This document shows, in pieces, positions 8,340-18,500 of a stretch of 64,000 nucleotides of DNA (the stretch's first letter is position 1; each line of letters opens with the position of its first letter). The position numbers were made by a program, and so were the translations under genes. The notes beneath the pieces are model-generated. The model saw only the letters and a program-made list of their open reading frames with translations, was not told where the DNA came from and did no database searches. The DNA lies in contig NZ_BMIJ01000004.1 in the NCBI RefSeq assembly GCF_014641945.1, forward strand, positions 1 through 64,000, given 5' to 3'. This DNA is from Marinobacterium zhoushanense. Its GTDB lineage: Bacteria; Pseudomonadota; Gammaproteobacteria; Pseudomonadales; Balneatricaceae.

Positions 8340-9347
8340 TCAGATCGCTTGGTGCAATGTGGTTCCACACTTGTGTTGGCGTTTGATCGCATACATCCGC
8401 CGGTCGGCGGCATCGAGTAAACCGCTGACATCCGTCCCATCCTCGGGATAGTTGGCGGCCCCGATACTGGCATGCATGTGATAGACCCGGTGCTCAAACT
8501 GGAAGGGTGTTTCGATCATCTCGTACTGGCGTTGGATAGCGGCGTCAATCCCGTCGGGCAGCTCAACCGGCTTCAGCAGCACACCAAACTCGTCGCCCCC
8601 CAAACGGGCGACGGTGTCCGAGGATCGAGCCCCGGCCCTGCTGCGGATGGCAAACTCCTTTATAACGGCATCTCCAACTCTGTGACCGTAGGTATCGTTG
8701 ATCTTCTTGAGGTCATCCATATCGATCATCAGCACACCCACAGGACGTTTATCGCGAGTACCCAGCGCGATGGCGCTGCGCAGGCGGTCGAGAAACAGCG
8801 CACGATTCGCCAAACCCGTCAGGCTGTCATGGGTCGCTTTGAAGAAAAGGTCATCACGACCGTATTTGGTGGCGTAGAAGATCGTCGCGCCCACCAGTTC
8901 GGATAAAAGCCCCAGCAGGGTCATCTGCGGGGTAGCGAACTGGCCGGGTTTTCGCGACAGCGCCTTGAGTACGCCGACGGTTACATCCTTGTATTTCAAC
9001 GGCACCAGGATCATCGAGCGCGCGCCGATCTGACGGCAGTACTCCCGGTTCACTCGCGGGTCCAACTCTGCGTCGTCACAGCGCAGGGTCGCACCTGTCT
9101 CGACACATAACCCGGAAAGACTGCTCTCGCGGCACAGTTTCAACCCCTCGCGTGACCGCGCTATTCCGGACGCTGCGCGATAGACGAGGTATTCATCTTC
9201 GATCAACTCAATGACCGCACCGTCTGCACCGGTAAGCGATAGCGCCCTGTCGACGACCAGATCCATCACCTCACGCAGATCGAGCCCGATCTTGGCGATG
9301 TCAGTCTGCAGTTTGATGATTTCCATCAAGCTCGCTTGAGAAGGCAT
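8340..9347 (-). CDS. GAF-GGDEF diguanylate cyclase
   Basis: Predicted cytoplasmic c-di-GMP synthase of 335 residues. A GAF domain (about 20-155) with the LTGADGAVIELIEDEYLVY and LCRESSLSGLCVETG stretches is followed by a GGDEF domain with an intact GGDEF signature and an RSSD inhibitory site just upstream. I chose ATG 9347 because GAGGG lies seven bases before it; an ATG at 9389 has its GGAGG only two bases away. It is convergent with the PAS-GGDEF gene, 15 bp apart. Confidence 0.88.
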   Translation of the reverse strand: MPSQASLMEIIKLQTDIAKIGLDLREVMDLVVDRALSLTGADGAVIELIEDEYLVYRAASGIARSREGLKLCRESSLSGLCVETGATLRCDDAELDPRVNREYCRQIGARSMILVPLKYKDVTVGVLKALSRKPGQFATPQMTLLGLLSELVGATIFYATKYGRDDLFFKATHDSLTGLANRALFLDRLRSAIALGTRDKRPVGVLMIDMDDLKKINDTYGHRVGDAVIKEFAIRSRAGARSSDTVARLGGDEFGVLLKPVELPDGIDAAIQRQYEMIETPFQFEHRVYHMHASIGAANYPEDGTDVSGLLDAADRRMYAIKRQHKCGTTLHQAI

Positions 9348-9609
9348 AAGACTACCCTCTTCGCGTTGATAATATCCGGCCGTAAACATAACCTCCCTAT
9401 CCTGAAGACACAGAGGCTACGAAGCATTCCCTGCTGCGATGTACCATTCAAGTATAAGCGTTCACTGCTTTAGTACATTCGTGGGAAAGCGCTGAAAATC
9501 GGCTTACATGAATAGAATTCCTGATAAAACAAGCACTTGTATCTCAAGCGTTACAACGCGACTAGACAGCAGAGCGATTGTGTTAAAAAGTTGAAACGAA
9601 AATGCCCTG

Positions 9610-10194
9610 TCACTGCATCTCCCGCTCTTTCAGCCACTGCTCAACCACTTTGTTGTTAAGGATTGCTTCACCTTTCATGACCGCCGTATCAAAAATTTTT
9701 GATTCGGCACTCTCCTGTTCATCCGCAAGTTGGCGGAATTCCCGCTTCATCGCGATCAATTCCTTGGCAGCGGTGACGGCATCTTTTCGCAGCTTCAAAT
9801 CCTGCGCCTTCAACTGCATGCGGCCACCAAAATAGAAGCTGATGATCACGCTTAACAGTGCCCAATAGCCCGGTGGCATCAACTCAAAGGATTTGGCGAT
9901 CAGCAAAAACCGCTCCGGATCGATCGGTGCCAGCACGAAGAAGCTCAATACCGCCACCGTCAGCAATGGGCGCGGCAGTCGATTCAAGCCATCCACCAGA
10001 GAGTCCCACCAGGTGCGGTGCAGGCGGTTATGAAACTCAGCGGAAAACTGCTCCAGCGATGCGCGATCCCTTTCGACATCAGCCAGTTGCTGTTCATGTA
10101 GTCGCTGCCCGCGATTCTCCCTGTTCTCGACAAAGACTTCGGCAACCTCTTTTCCGCCACTAAAGATATCGGTAATGAAGTTCCACCAGGCCAT
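9610..10194 (-). CDS. Holin of the 3TM (GTA_holin_3TM) type
   Basis: Small membrane protein, 194 residues, with hydrophobic segments at about 74-92 and 107-124 and long charged helices on both sides. Start MAWWNFITDIFSGGKEV and the FYFGGR after the second segment resemble the three-transmembrane holins described for gene transfer agents and lysozyme-like secretion loci. It shares one base with the stop codon of the upstream endolysin gene (TGATG), the usual arrangement of a lysis pair. The role would be to let the endolysin reach the cell wall. No phage structural genes are nearby. Confidence 0.65.
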   Translation of the reverse strand: MAWWNFITDIFSGGKEVAEVFVENRENRGQRLHEQQLADVERDRASLEQFSAEFHNRLHRTWWDSLVDGLNRLPRPLLTVAVLSFFVLAPIDPERFLLIAKSFELMPPGYWALLSVIISFYFGGRMQLKAQDLKLRKDAVTAAKELIAMKREFRQLADEQESAESKIFDTAVMKGEAILNNKVVEQWLKEREMQ

Positions 10195-10733
10195 CAGGCA
10201 AGCTCCTTCTCAAACTCGTTCACACGATTCATCCAGCCTTTCAGGAATACGCTCTGAGATGGACGAGATTCCACTATCACCCGATAGAAATTTCGTCGCT
10301 CCTCGATCAGTGCCTTGAGCAGAACACTGCCCATCTCCCGCTCGGCCCAGCTAGCCGCACGCCGGGTATTGGGCCCAACAGCGCCATCCTCGGATAGCCT
10401 GGGACTGTACCGAGCCTGGTTGCACACGCTTTGCAGAAAACGCACGGCGCGACGTGGCCCGTGGTTGACCGCACTGTCGAACAGGAAGGGTTGAATGGGA
10501 TCGGGCAGGGTATTCAGACTGGGCGCTATGTAGTAGTTGCGCTCGTATATCTCGCGCGCCACGTCAACCGCCAGGGATTGTACTTCGGCGGCGGTGACCG
10601 CACGTCCGTAATAACGGGACAGGGTGGACTGGGTGATACCGAACTTGGTCGGGCCGCCGCGATCGTCGGGATGGTCCACATAGCCGCCTTCGCGGATCAG
10701 AATATCGTCGATCATCTCCTCAACTGTTTTCAC
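10194..10733 (-). CDS. GH108-family endolysin / N-acetylmuramidase
   Basis: Peptidoglycan hydrolase, 179 residues. The N-terminal motif REGGYVDHPDDRGGPTKFGIT is the glycosyl hydrolase 108 signature with its catalytic Glu (about residue 15). The C-terminal part (about 95-175) has the peptidoglycan-binding pattern DGAVGPNTRRA. There is no signal peptide, so export would depend on the adjacent holin. The GTG at 10733 is preferred because AGGAG lies six bases before it; another GTG two codons earlier directly abuts that site. Zinc-independent activity is expected for the family. Confidence 0.85.
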   Translation of the reverse strand: MKTVEEMIDDILIREGGYVDHPDDRGGPTKFGITQSTLSRYYGRAVTAAEVQSLAVDVAREIYERNYYIAPSLNTLPDPIQPFLFDSAVNHGPRRAVRFLQSVCNQARYSPRLSEDGAVGPNTRRAASWAEREMGSVLLKALIEERRNFYRVIVESRPSQSVFLKGWMNRVNEFEKELA

Positions 10734-10844
10734 CGCCACCTCCTGTGCGCCTTTCTTCTTGGATTTATGTCGCCTTTCAGCGTCATTTAAACAGGGAGAA
10801 TAACGAAACCGGGCGCTACAGTGAAGACAGTGGCGGATATGGCA

Positions 10845-11930
10845 CTAATCCCGCTTCAGCGCCATCGCCTCAGCCCAGGCGGGCCTCATGGATCGCCAGC
10901 TCAAATGGGAGATATCGGAAACATCCAACGCCACCCCCTCCACTTTTCGCTGCGCCAGCTGCGCGACCATCTGCGACAGCGATCGGCTCTCATCCACCTC
11001 GGCATAACGACAGTCGTCCGGAAACAGCTCGGGGTAGGCCAGGCGATCGGGCACCACCGGCCGACAGCCCGCCGCCACCGCCTCCAATACCGCGATCCCC
11101 TGGAAATCGTGCAGGGCGGTGGAAAGCACCACATCCGCCCGCTGCAGCAGCCGCCGGTACTCGCCGATCCCGTCGATATGCCCCCAACAGCCCAGCTGAC
11201 CAGACTGTGCAAGCCGTTGGTGCAACTGCTCGAACACCGGAGGTGTGGAGCGAAACTGCTGCCCCACCACATGCAACCGAAACGGCACCTGCGCTGCCTG
11301 CAGCTCGGTGACGGCCGCCAGCAGCAGCTCCGGTCCCTTATCGAACTCCCAGCGATGGTTCCAGACCATCTCCAGCGGCCCGGTCACCGGCTCATGAGGT
11401 AAGAAGGCAACGTCGGGCAGGGGCACATGAAGCACCTGGGAACGGGCGCGGATCTGATCGACCAGTCCCGGCGGGACCTGATCCGGCAGTTTGCGCAATA
11501 AGGCGTCGGCACCGGACAGCAGGGTGTCGCGGTTATAGGCCGAGTTGAACAGCACCCTGTCGGCGCAGAGCGCGTTATACAGGTTGAGGATCTGGGGCTC
11601 GACGCTGCGGTACTCCCGGCCTGATTCCGGGTAGTCAAACTGATTCTCGTGGAAGTACACCAGAGTCGGAGTCGCGGCCAGCGACGGCACAAACCCGCGC
11701 AGTGCGCTCAGGTCGACCATCGAGGTGGCGATTACCAGATCATAGGGTTGGCTCAGCCGTTCTCGCTCACCGAATGCCCAGCTCAGACTGTTGCCGCGAA
11801 TACGCCAACTGAAATAGCGCGCCGGCAGCGAGAGTACAGTCCACTGATGCTCGGGGAACGCATTTACCAGCCCCTGCCGCCAATAGCGGTGGCTTACCGC
11901 GTCATAGGCCGATAAAAGAAGAATCCGCAT
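10845..11930 (-). CDS. Glycosyltransferase, tRNA-queuosine alpha-mannosyltransferase-like (DUF3524/GTDC1)
   Basis: GT-B-fold glycosyltransferase of 361 residues. The N-terminus MRILLLSAYDAVSHRYWRQ followed by W-LSLPARYFSWRIRGN-W and YFHENQFDYP is characteristic of the DUF3524 family. The C-terminal half has a GT4 core: NHRWEFDKGPELLL, and ALHDFQGIAVLEAVAAGCRPVVPD binds the sugar nucleotide. The human member mannosylates queuosine in tRNA-Asp; bacterial members carry that name by homology. ATG 11930 is chosen over 11951 because GGGGTGAGC lies before it and because it aligns with the family start. Confidence 0.8.
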   Translation of the reverse strand: MRILLLSAYDAVSHRYWRQGLVNAFPEHQWTVLSLPARYFSWRIRGNSLSWAFGERERLSQPYDLVIATSMVDLSALRGFVPSLAATPTLVYFHENQFDYPESGREYRSVEPQILNLYNALCADRVLFNSAYNRDTLLSGADALLRKLPDQVPPGLVDQIRARSQVLHVPLPDVAFLPHEPVTGPLEMVWNHRWEFDKGPELLLAAVTELQAAQVPFRLHVVGQQFRSTPPVFEQLHQRLAQSGQLGCWGHIDGIGEYRRLLQRADVVLSTALHDFQGIAVLEAVAAGCRPVVPDRLAYPELFPDDCRYAEVDESRSLSQMVAQLAQRKVEGVALDVSDISHLSWRSMRPAWAEAMALKRD

Positions 11931-12024
11931 GCTCACCCCAGCTTCCACCATCCAGATAACTCGGAGCGGAGTCTATCAGGAGTGAACCGAAGGCGTGACA
12001 CCGAGGCGAACGATTATTCTGCGA

Positions 12025-13581
12025 TCAGCTGTCCGGCTCATAGATGCCACAGGCGATATAGGCATCGTTGCCGAGCTTTTTGACAAAGCTGTGTTTCGGT
12101 TCCGCCCTGCCGGTGTGAGGATTCATGAAGCTGTAGCTGTACCATCCCTGTCCCTGTGAGCGGGCGGTTTCAACCAAAGGCGGGCACAGCGGCTTGCCGT
12201 CCGCATCCTTGGACTGGGCCAGATTCTTGCCGACCAGATCGCTATTGCCGCCGTGAGCCAGCATGACACCGTTAAAATCCTGCACCAGCACGTAAAGTTC
12301 GCCCTGCACGAACTCGCCTGCGGGGTTGTTGAACTCGGCCAGCGCCTTCTCTCGCCCATACCGCTGTACGTATTCATACGCCCTGTGCACCAGTGCCTCC
12401 GCGTCGGCTTTGGTTACCAGGCGAAACTGACCGATCAGGTGTTTCATCTCTTTCGCCGAGCTGGACAGCCCGGTGACGATCTGGCCATTACGGTTGACGT
12501 TGGTGGCGGTCTCATCCATCAATTTCGCCACCTGGTGCAGGCTGTTGGACAGCTCCTCTGTGGTGGCGGTGGTCTGCCTGGAGGCAACGGCGATCTGCTC
12601 GATCTCACCGACCAGCGAGGCGATATGGCTCAAGATATCGCTGAGCGCAGTCTCGGACTTTTGCGCCTCCTCGGCGCCGCTCTGCACAATACCGACTCCC
12701 TGCTCCATTGCCACGACCGCGTCGTCGAGCTCCAGCTGCATCGCTTCGACGGTTTGGCGTATCTGCTCGGTCGCCTTTGCAGTCTTCTCCGCCAGCTCAC
12801 GCACCTCGCCGGAGACCACAGCAAAACCTCGCCCCTGGTCACCGGCTCTGGCCGCCTCAATCGCCGCATTGAGGGCGAGCAGATTGGTTTGCGAGGCGAT
12901 GTTGCTGATCAGGTCGATAATCTGACCAATTTCGCCGGAGCGCTCGCCGAGCTTGCGGATTACACCAGCCGACTCGGTGACGATGCCGGTGGTCTTATGC
13001 ATCGTCTCGATCGTCTTATTGACGATAACCTGCCCCTGAAGTGCCACCTGGTTGGCTTCACGGGAATTTTCCGACGCGCCGGTACAGTTTCTCGCCACCT
13101 CAGCCGCGGCGGCCGACAGCTGCTCGCTGGCGGATGCCGACATATTCAGTTGGTTGACGATCTCATCGGTGGCATGATCGATACGGTTTAGATTGGCATC
13201 CAGGCCCTGCGCCGAATGCGCCAGCAGGACACTGCTGTGTGAGAACTGGCTAAGGGTCTGCTTGAGCTTGTCGATCGCTCTGCTCAAATCGGCAGCGTCC
13301 CCCTGCCCATCGTCTGCGGAGATCGAGCAAGTAAGATCGCCTCGAACCAGGCGTTCGACCATCGTTTTTAGTGCGTGCTGCGATCCCCGCTTGCCGCCAT
13401 CTTTAAACCGGTAGCCGACAATGGCCAGCAACACCAGGCCCCAGGCAATCGAACTGATTGCGAAGGCATCAGGGATACTTCTCGAGTCAGGCGGGACAAT
13501 ATAGATCTGATAGGCCAGGAAGCACCAAGCCGTGATGGACGGGACGATAGCGAGCGCGATTAAGGGTCTCTTCGACAACAT
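12025..13581 (-). CDS. Methyl-accepting chemotaxis protein with C-terminal Cache-like domain
   Basis: Chemoreceptor of 518 residues. Two membrane segments (about 7-27 and 40-57) enclose only a dozen or so residues, so there is no periplasmic sensor. A short HAMP-like stretch, then the signalling hairpin ([29 protein letters not shown]) follows at about 230-275. The last 120 residues (from about 400) look like a single Cache domain: [45 protein letters not shown] and KHSFVKKL. Cache domains usually sit outside the membrane; here topology places it in the cytoplasm behind the signalling domain. The usual VVADEVR after the hairpin reads VVSGEVR. Confidence 0.88.
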   Translation of the reverse strand: MLSKRPLIALAIVPSITAWCFLAYQIYIVPPDSRSIPDAFAISSIAWGLVLLAIVGYRFKDGGKRGSQHALKTMVERLVRGDLTCSISADDGQGDAADLSRAIDKLKQTLSQFSHSSVLLAHSAQGLDANLNRIDHATDEIVNQLNMSASASEQLSAAAAEVARNCTGASENSREANQVALQGQVIVNKTIETMHKTTGIVTESAGVIRKLGERSGEIGQIIDLISNIASQTNLLALNAAIEAARAGDQGRGFAVVSGEVRELAEKTAKATEQIRQTVEAMQLELDDAVVAMEQGVGIVQSGAEEAQKSETALSDILSHIASLVGEIEQIAVASRQTTATTEELSNSLHQVAKLMDETATNVNRNGQIVTGLSSSAKEMKHLIGQFRLVTKADAEALVHRAYEYVQRYGREKALAEFNNPAGEFVQGELYVLVQDFNGVMLAHGGNSDLVGKNLAQSKDADGKPLCPPLVETARSQGQGWYSYSFMNPHTGRAEPKHSFVKKLGNDAYIACGIYEPDS

Positions 13582-13712
13582 ACATTCCCCGGGGACAGGC
13601 CCTATTTTTTATAATTCTTGGTGAATGTATATAACCACAACAGTTTTGCTACGTAAACATTGCAGATAAAAACATGATTAGACTTCGGCAAGCCGTGTAG
13701 ATCAGACCGAAC

Positions 13713-13754
13713 AAGCAGGCGCTACCCGCTGAGAATCTGGGGCAGCGCCTGCTT
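13713..13754 (-). terminator. Terminator-like stem-loop after the repeat-protein gene
   Basis: AAGCAGGCGCT (13713-13723) is the exact reverse complement of AGCGCCTGCTT (13744-13754), an 11-bp stem with a 20-base loop that can pair further inside. It lies 3 bp past the stop of the gene at 13758-15482. On the minus strand the stem is followed by GTTCGG, not by a run of T, so it may act as a weak or bidirectional terminator or as a 3' mRNA stabiliser. Confidence 0.6.
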
Positions 13755-13757
13755 GAA

Positions 13758-15482
13758 TCAAGACTGCAAGAAACTGACCTGGAGAGCATCACCTACGATG
13801 GCGAATGTCGGCTCCACGCCATCCAGGCTGTTGCCAGCGAACTGCGCCGCGCTGAAGCTGGAGAGGTTGGCGTTGGTCAGCAGGGTGTAGGGCGTATTGA
13901 AGGCGAATCCGCCACCCTGTTTTTTCCAGAACGAGAACACGACCCGGCTGGCGTTGATCGAGAGCGCCCCGGATACGTTGAGCCCGGTCGCCTCGCCGCC
14001 AAGCTGAACAGAGAGGATACCGCCGCTCAGATCGAGTTCACCAATGGTCAAACCGCCATTGTGATTACCGATATCCAACTCCCCGTTGCCCAGCAGCTGC
14101 ACGCTGGCCGTTCCGCCCGACGCCTCATCGTAGAATGCGATCTTGCCGCCATAGCCGCCGTTAGTGCCACCGTAAGCGATCAGCCTGGCATTGCCGGCAG
14201 TCGATGCACCGGAGAATACCGTATAGCCGCCGGCTGCCCTGTCGGAATAGCCACCGAGGTTGAACAGCACAGCGTCGCCGGCGGTGGGCAGGTTGCTGCC
14301 TGCGCAGCCCTTGCCGTACACCGAAAATTCGGTGAAACCGGCAGCGGCCTCTGCGCCCTCAGCCGGATGGTTCCAGATACTGGCGTTACCGGCGGTGGGG
14401 AAGTATTCCGTAGGCAGGTTGATGGAGAAGATCGTATGGCCGGCGCTGGACTTGCTGGCGATAGCACTTCCGTAGTTGACGATGCAGGCATTGGCCCCGG
14501 TCGGGGAGCCGTAGCGGGCACTGAACTCCAGGTGGCCGCCACCGCCCTGTTCGCCCTGGCGCGCGCCGTAGTTGATATAGGTGCCGTTACCTGCGGTAGC
14601 CCCCTGGGTGTTCATGTGCGGCGGATTGTTGTTGAAGCTGGTCACGCCACCATAAGCCCCGGCAACAGGGGCCGCGAAGTTATGAAAACGTCCCTGGCCG
14701 CCGGTAGCCGTCGCATCGAACGCCACGTCGCCGCCGTTGGCCTTTGCGTGAGTACCGCCCCAGTTGTTGTAGACACCGTAGGCCGCCGTCGAATTGCCGT
14801 AGAATTGGGTGTTGCCGCCATCGCCGCCGGACACGGTGCCGCCCACATTGGTGAAGCTGGCATTGGCCGCTGTCGCGCTGTCGTGAAACACCACATTGCC
14901 GAAGGTATCGCCGTCGGCACCAAGCGAGCCGTAGATGGTAAAACTGGCGTTATCCGCAGAGGAGGAATCGCAGAACGCCACCTCGCCACCGACGGTGTTG
15001 TGTTCCGGCGGTGCCCCGGCGCCGGTCCAGACCTTGAACCAGGCTGAGCCGGCCGTCGCTTTATCGTGGAAGCAGATCACACCGCCACCGTAGCCCTGTT
15101 CCGATTCGGGTCCGGCGCAGTAGTAGGTATCATTCCCCCCGGCCGATGCCGAGTTGATGAACTGCAACTGCGGGTTCCTGAAGCCGCTGCTGGTAGAGGC
15201 GACGATAAAACTCTGCTGTTGTCCCGAACGGTTACTGACCCCGGCACCGGCGATGGTCAGTGCTGGGGTAGTGCAGGGCCCAAAAGTGAAGGTATAAGCT
15301 GAGGCGTCCTCGGTAAATTCGATCGCCTCAATCCTGGCGTTACTTGTCGCAGAGAAGCTGATCGCCGTCTGCGACGAGCTCCCAAATGCGGCACTTTGCG
15401 TTGGTTCCCCGGTAGGCGTCCAGTTGGCTGCCGTGTTCCAGTCGCCGCTTTCCGGCTGTGTATTCCAGGTCGACGTGGTCAT
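13758..15482 (-). CDS. Beta-helix-type repeat protein without signal peptide, function unknown
   Basis: 574 residues, rich in Gly, Ala, Ser, Asn, Thr. From about 106 to 477 there are about twelve imperfect repeats of 27-37 residues, roughly F-x-(D/N)-x-(A/S)-T-A-G-N-A-x-F-x-N-x-G-G followed by a Gly-rich turn. Repeats like this form right-handed beta-helices in autotransporter passengers. The N-terminus (WNTQPESGDWNTAANWTPTGEP) also resembles such passengers. Yet there is no signal peptide, no outer-membrane barrel and no sorting tail. AGGAGGAGTAG in front gives a strong start. It follows the 1696-residue sensor gene by 28 bp, so it is likely co-transcribed and may be its partner or target. 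Confidence 0.75.
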   Translation of the reverse strand: MTTSTWNTQPESGDWNTAANWTPTGEPTQSAAFGSSSQTAISFSATSNARIEAIEFTEDASAYTFTFGPCTTPALTIAGAGVSNRSGQQQSFIVASTSSGFRNPQLQFINSASAGGNDTYYCAGPESEQGYGGGVICFHDKATAGSAWFKVWTGAGAPPEHNTVGGEVAFCDSSSADNASFTIYGSLGADGDTFGNVVFHDSATAANASFTNVGGTVSGGDGGNTQFYGNSTAAYGVYNNWGGTHAKANGGDVAFDATATGGQGRFHNFAAPVAGAYGGVTSFNNNPPHMNTQGATAGNGTYINYGARQGEQGGGGHLEFSARYGSPTGANACIVNYGSAIASKSSAGHTIFSINLPTEYFPTAGNASIWNHPAEGAEAAAGFTEFSVYGKGCAGSNLPTAGDAVLFNLGGYSDRAAGGYTVFSGASTAGNARLIAYGGTNGGYGGKIAFYDEASGGTASVQLLGNGELDIGNHNGGLTIGELDLSGGILSVQLGGEATGLNVSGALSINASRVVFSFWKKQGGGFAFNTPYTLLTNANLSSFSAAQFAGNSLDGVEPTFAIVGDALQVSFLQS

Positions 15483-15510
15483 CTACTCCTCCTGAGTTTG
15501 CTTGGTATTG

Positions 15511-18500
15511 TTATTTTGCAATCGCTGAATCGTCAGGTACCGAATGCACCTGGTTGCGTCCCATCCGTTTGGCCTGGTAGAGCGCCACATCCGCTGCACG
15601 CAGCAGGCGTTCCGCGCCACCCTTGGTTTCGGGCACCGCGGTGGCAACCCCGACACTGACGGTGACAACACTGCTCGCCGAGGAGTGGGCATGGCTGATA
15701 GCCCTTGCCTCCACTCCGCTACGAATCTTCTCTGCCACCAGCGCACCACCCTCGGGGCCGGTATCGGGCAGGATAACGATGAACTCCTCACCACCGTAGC
15801 GGGCCACCAGATCGGCCGGCCGCTGCATCTGGTTACGCAGCGTTTCGGCCACGGCCACCAGGCAATCATCGCCTGCCTGGTGGCCGTAGTTGTCGTTGAA
15901 CGCCTTGAAGTGATCCACGTCGAGCATGATCACCGTCAGCGGCTTCTTCTCCCGACGCAGGCGCACCCAGACTTCCATCAGGTAGTTGTCGCCTCTCCTG
16001 CGGTTGGCAACGCCAGTCAAACCGTCGCGCTCGGCCAGCCCCTGCAACTCCTCATTGAGCTGTTCCAGTCGAGCGGTTCTTTCGGCGACCTTCTCCTCCA
16101 GCGTACGGGAGTACTCCTGCACCTGTTCGTACAGGCGTGCATTTTCAATCGCCACCGCCGCCTGGGCCGCCAGCAGCCGTATTACTTCCACCCGCTGTTT
16201 GTTGAACACACCGCTGGCCAGATTGTTTTCCATGTACAGGGCGCCTTCGAAACGCTCGCGGCGGATCGGCACGCAGAACACCGACACCGGCCGACGACTG
16301 ACCACGTAGGGGTCCTGCGTGAACTGTCCCTCGCACGCCGCATCGTGCAAGACCACCGCTTCGCCGTTGTGCAATACCTGGCTGATCAGGGTCACCGGAA
16401 GAGGCACCCGGCCACCTTCGGTATCGGCAATCAGTGAATGGCCGGGAATGCCCTCTGTCGACACCCCGTGTTCCGGCAGCTTGGCCGCCTCGACCAGCAG
16501 ACGTCCGTCATGGCGCACCACCAGACAGCCCCACTGGCCACCGGCGTTCTCAAGCAAAATATGCATACTGGTCTGGAGTAACCGGTCGATAACGATTTCA
16601 CCGGAGATCTCCCGGGAAGCCTTCATCACCGACGCCAGATCAAGATCGCCAACGGCGCCCCTCTGGACCGCCACCTCGGCGGTGGCATCCAGTTCACGCA
16701 GTACAGGAAACTCGCCTGCCAGCATTTGCACCTTGCGATGAGCGCCCCAGCGGTCATACAGCCGGAAGGCGCCGCGTAGGTAGCCCTCTGCAGAGCGACG
16801 TCGGCCAAGCCCCAGTAGATAGCGGGCAGCACACTCGCAAGCGGTGGCCTCGTCACGCAGGAAGCCGCTTTCACGAGCCGCATCGATGGCAGCATCGTAA
16901 CGCTCCAACGCGCTCTCCTTGCAACTGTCGAGCCGCTTCAACTCTGCCTCCATCAGGTATTGCAGGTGACGGAAGTTGGCTTCGCAGTTATCCGCCAGTC
17001 CTGTCATCTGCGCGAGATCCTGCTCCAGCCTTTGCCGCGTTTCGGCCTGCTCCTCTGGCAGCATCTGCGGAGTTTGTCTCGCCAGGGTCAGGAATGCGAC
17101 GATCCGGAACCGCGTCAGTTGCGGCAGGGACATGGCCGACTTGATCAGCTTATCCTGAGCACGCACATGCTCGAGCGCACGCTCGTAATCGCCGTACAGC
17201 AGGCAGATCTCTGCACTGTAGATGTGGTAGTTGGCGATACCGGTCATGAAACGCCGCTCCCGCATACCGGCAAGGCAACGCTCCTCGTCGAAGCTGTCAT
17301 CGCTCAGCGTGAACGGGTCGTGAGTCAGGCCCAGCAGATTGCGTTGCAGCTGCAAAAACAGCGTGCCCGAATCCAGCGAGTCCTGGTAGGCGCACTCGCG
17401 CACGATCTCCAGGTTTTCGGCGTGCTGTCGATGGGCTGTCTCCAGGTCCAGGGTCGGATCCCAGATCACGCAGTCCTGGGCGCTGTAGGCGAGGTAGAGC
17501 AGATCGCCGCTCTGGTAGCCCGCTTCGATCCCCTTGCGGAACCAGGGGGTCAGGCTTGTCCAGTGGTTGCTCCAGTGGTGTACAAACATGGCATAGACAT
17601 AGATCACCCGCGCCCTCAGAGCCAGGTCGTCAAGCCGTTCATTGATCGCCAGGCCGACCTTGGCGTACTGATAACCCAACGCCGGCTCTTCCAGCTCGCC
17701 ACACAACAGCATGCCGTAAGCGGCGTAGGCAAAGGCGGATTCCGGGCAGTTGCCATGCTTCAACGACAGGTTGACCGCCTTCAACACCAGGTAGGGAAAA
17801 AGGTTGCCACTGGCTGACAGGAACGCCGCCGCGAAGATCTCGTTCAGCAGCCGCATCGCGGTCAGGGTGGCGGGATCCTCTACCTGAGCGGCATCCACCA
17901 GCTCATCGATACTGCGCGCGCCCAGATACTCCACCACCCATCTGCGCTCCGCCGCGATATCCTCCAGTGTGGGTCGGTCGGTGAACTGCACACCAAGCAT
18001 GACCAACCCCTCGATGGCGGACAGGATCGAGTCCTCCATACGTCCCAGAGTCGCATACTGGCGGGTACGGGTGGCGAGGATATTGGCGCGTTCCAGGTCC
18101 GAACCGGCATGCTCGAGCATCACATCGATCCAGCCGTCCGCCTCCTCCGTACGTCCGGTGAGATAGGCGCACTGCTGAGTCTCTGCCGCCAGATCGCGCA
18201 TCAGTTCCGGTGTTTCCCGCCAGGGGTCTGTCGGCAACAACTCGGCCGCCACCCGCAGATAGTTCAGTGCCGCCTCATAAGCGGAGGAGTGCTTGGCGCG
18301 CACACCCGCCCGCAGGTTCAGTTTGGCCAGGTGCTGCCGCTCGTCCGCGGACTCGATCAGCGGGCGCCCCTCATTGAAATGGCCGACGATCTCGATCAGC
18401 CGCTCATCCGGTACTTCTCGACCAACGTGCTGCAACATCAAGCGACCTACGGAGAGATGCACCTCCCGCAGCTGCTTTACATCGATCAAGGCGTAAGCTG

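Noticed and set aside
9610..10733. Interpretation as part of a prophage
   Set aside because: No integrase, terminase, portal, capsid or tail gene on either side, and no attachment-site repeat noticed. Kept only as an isolated lysis pair.
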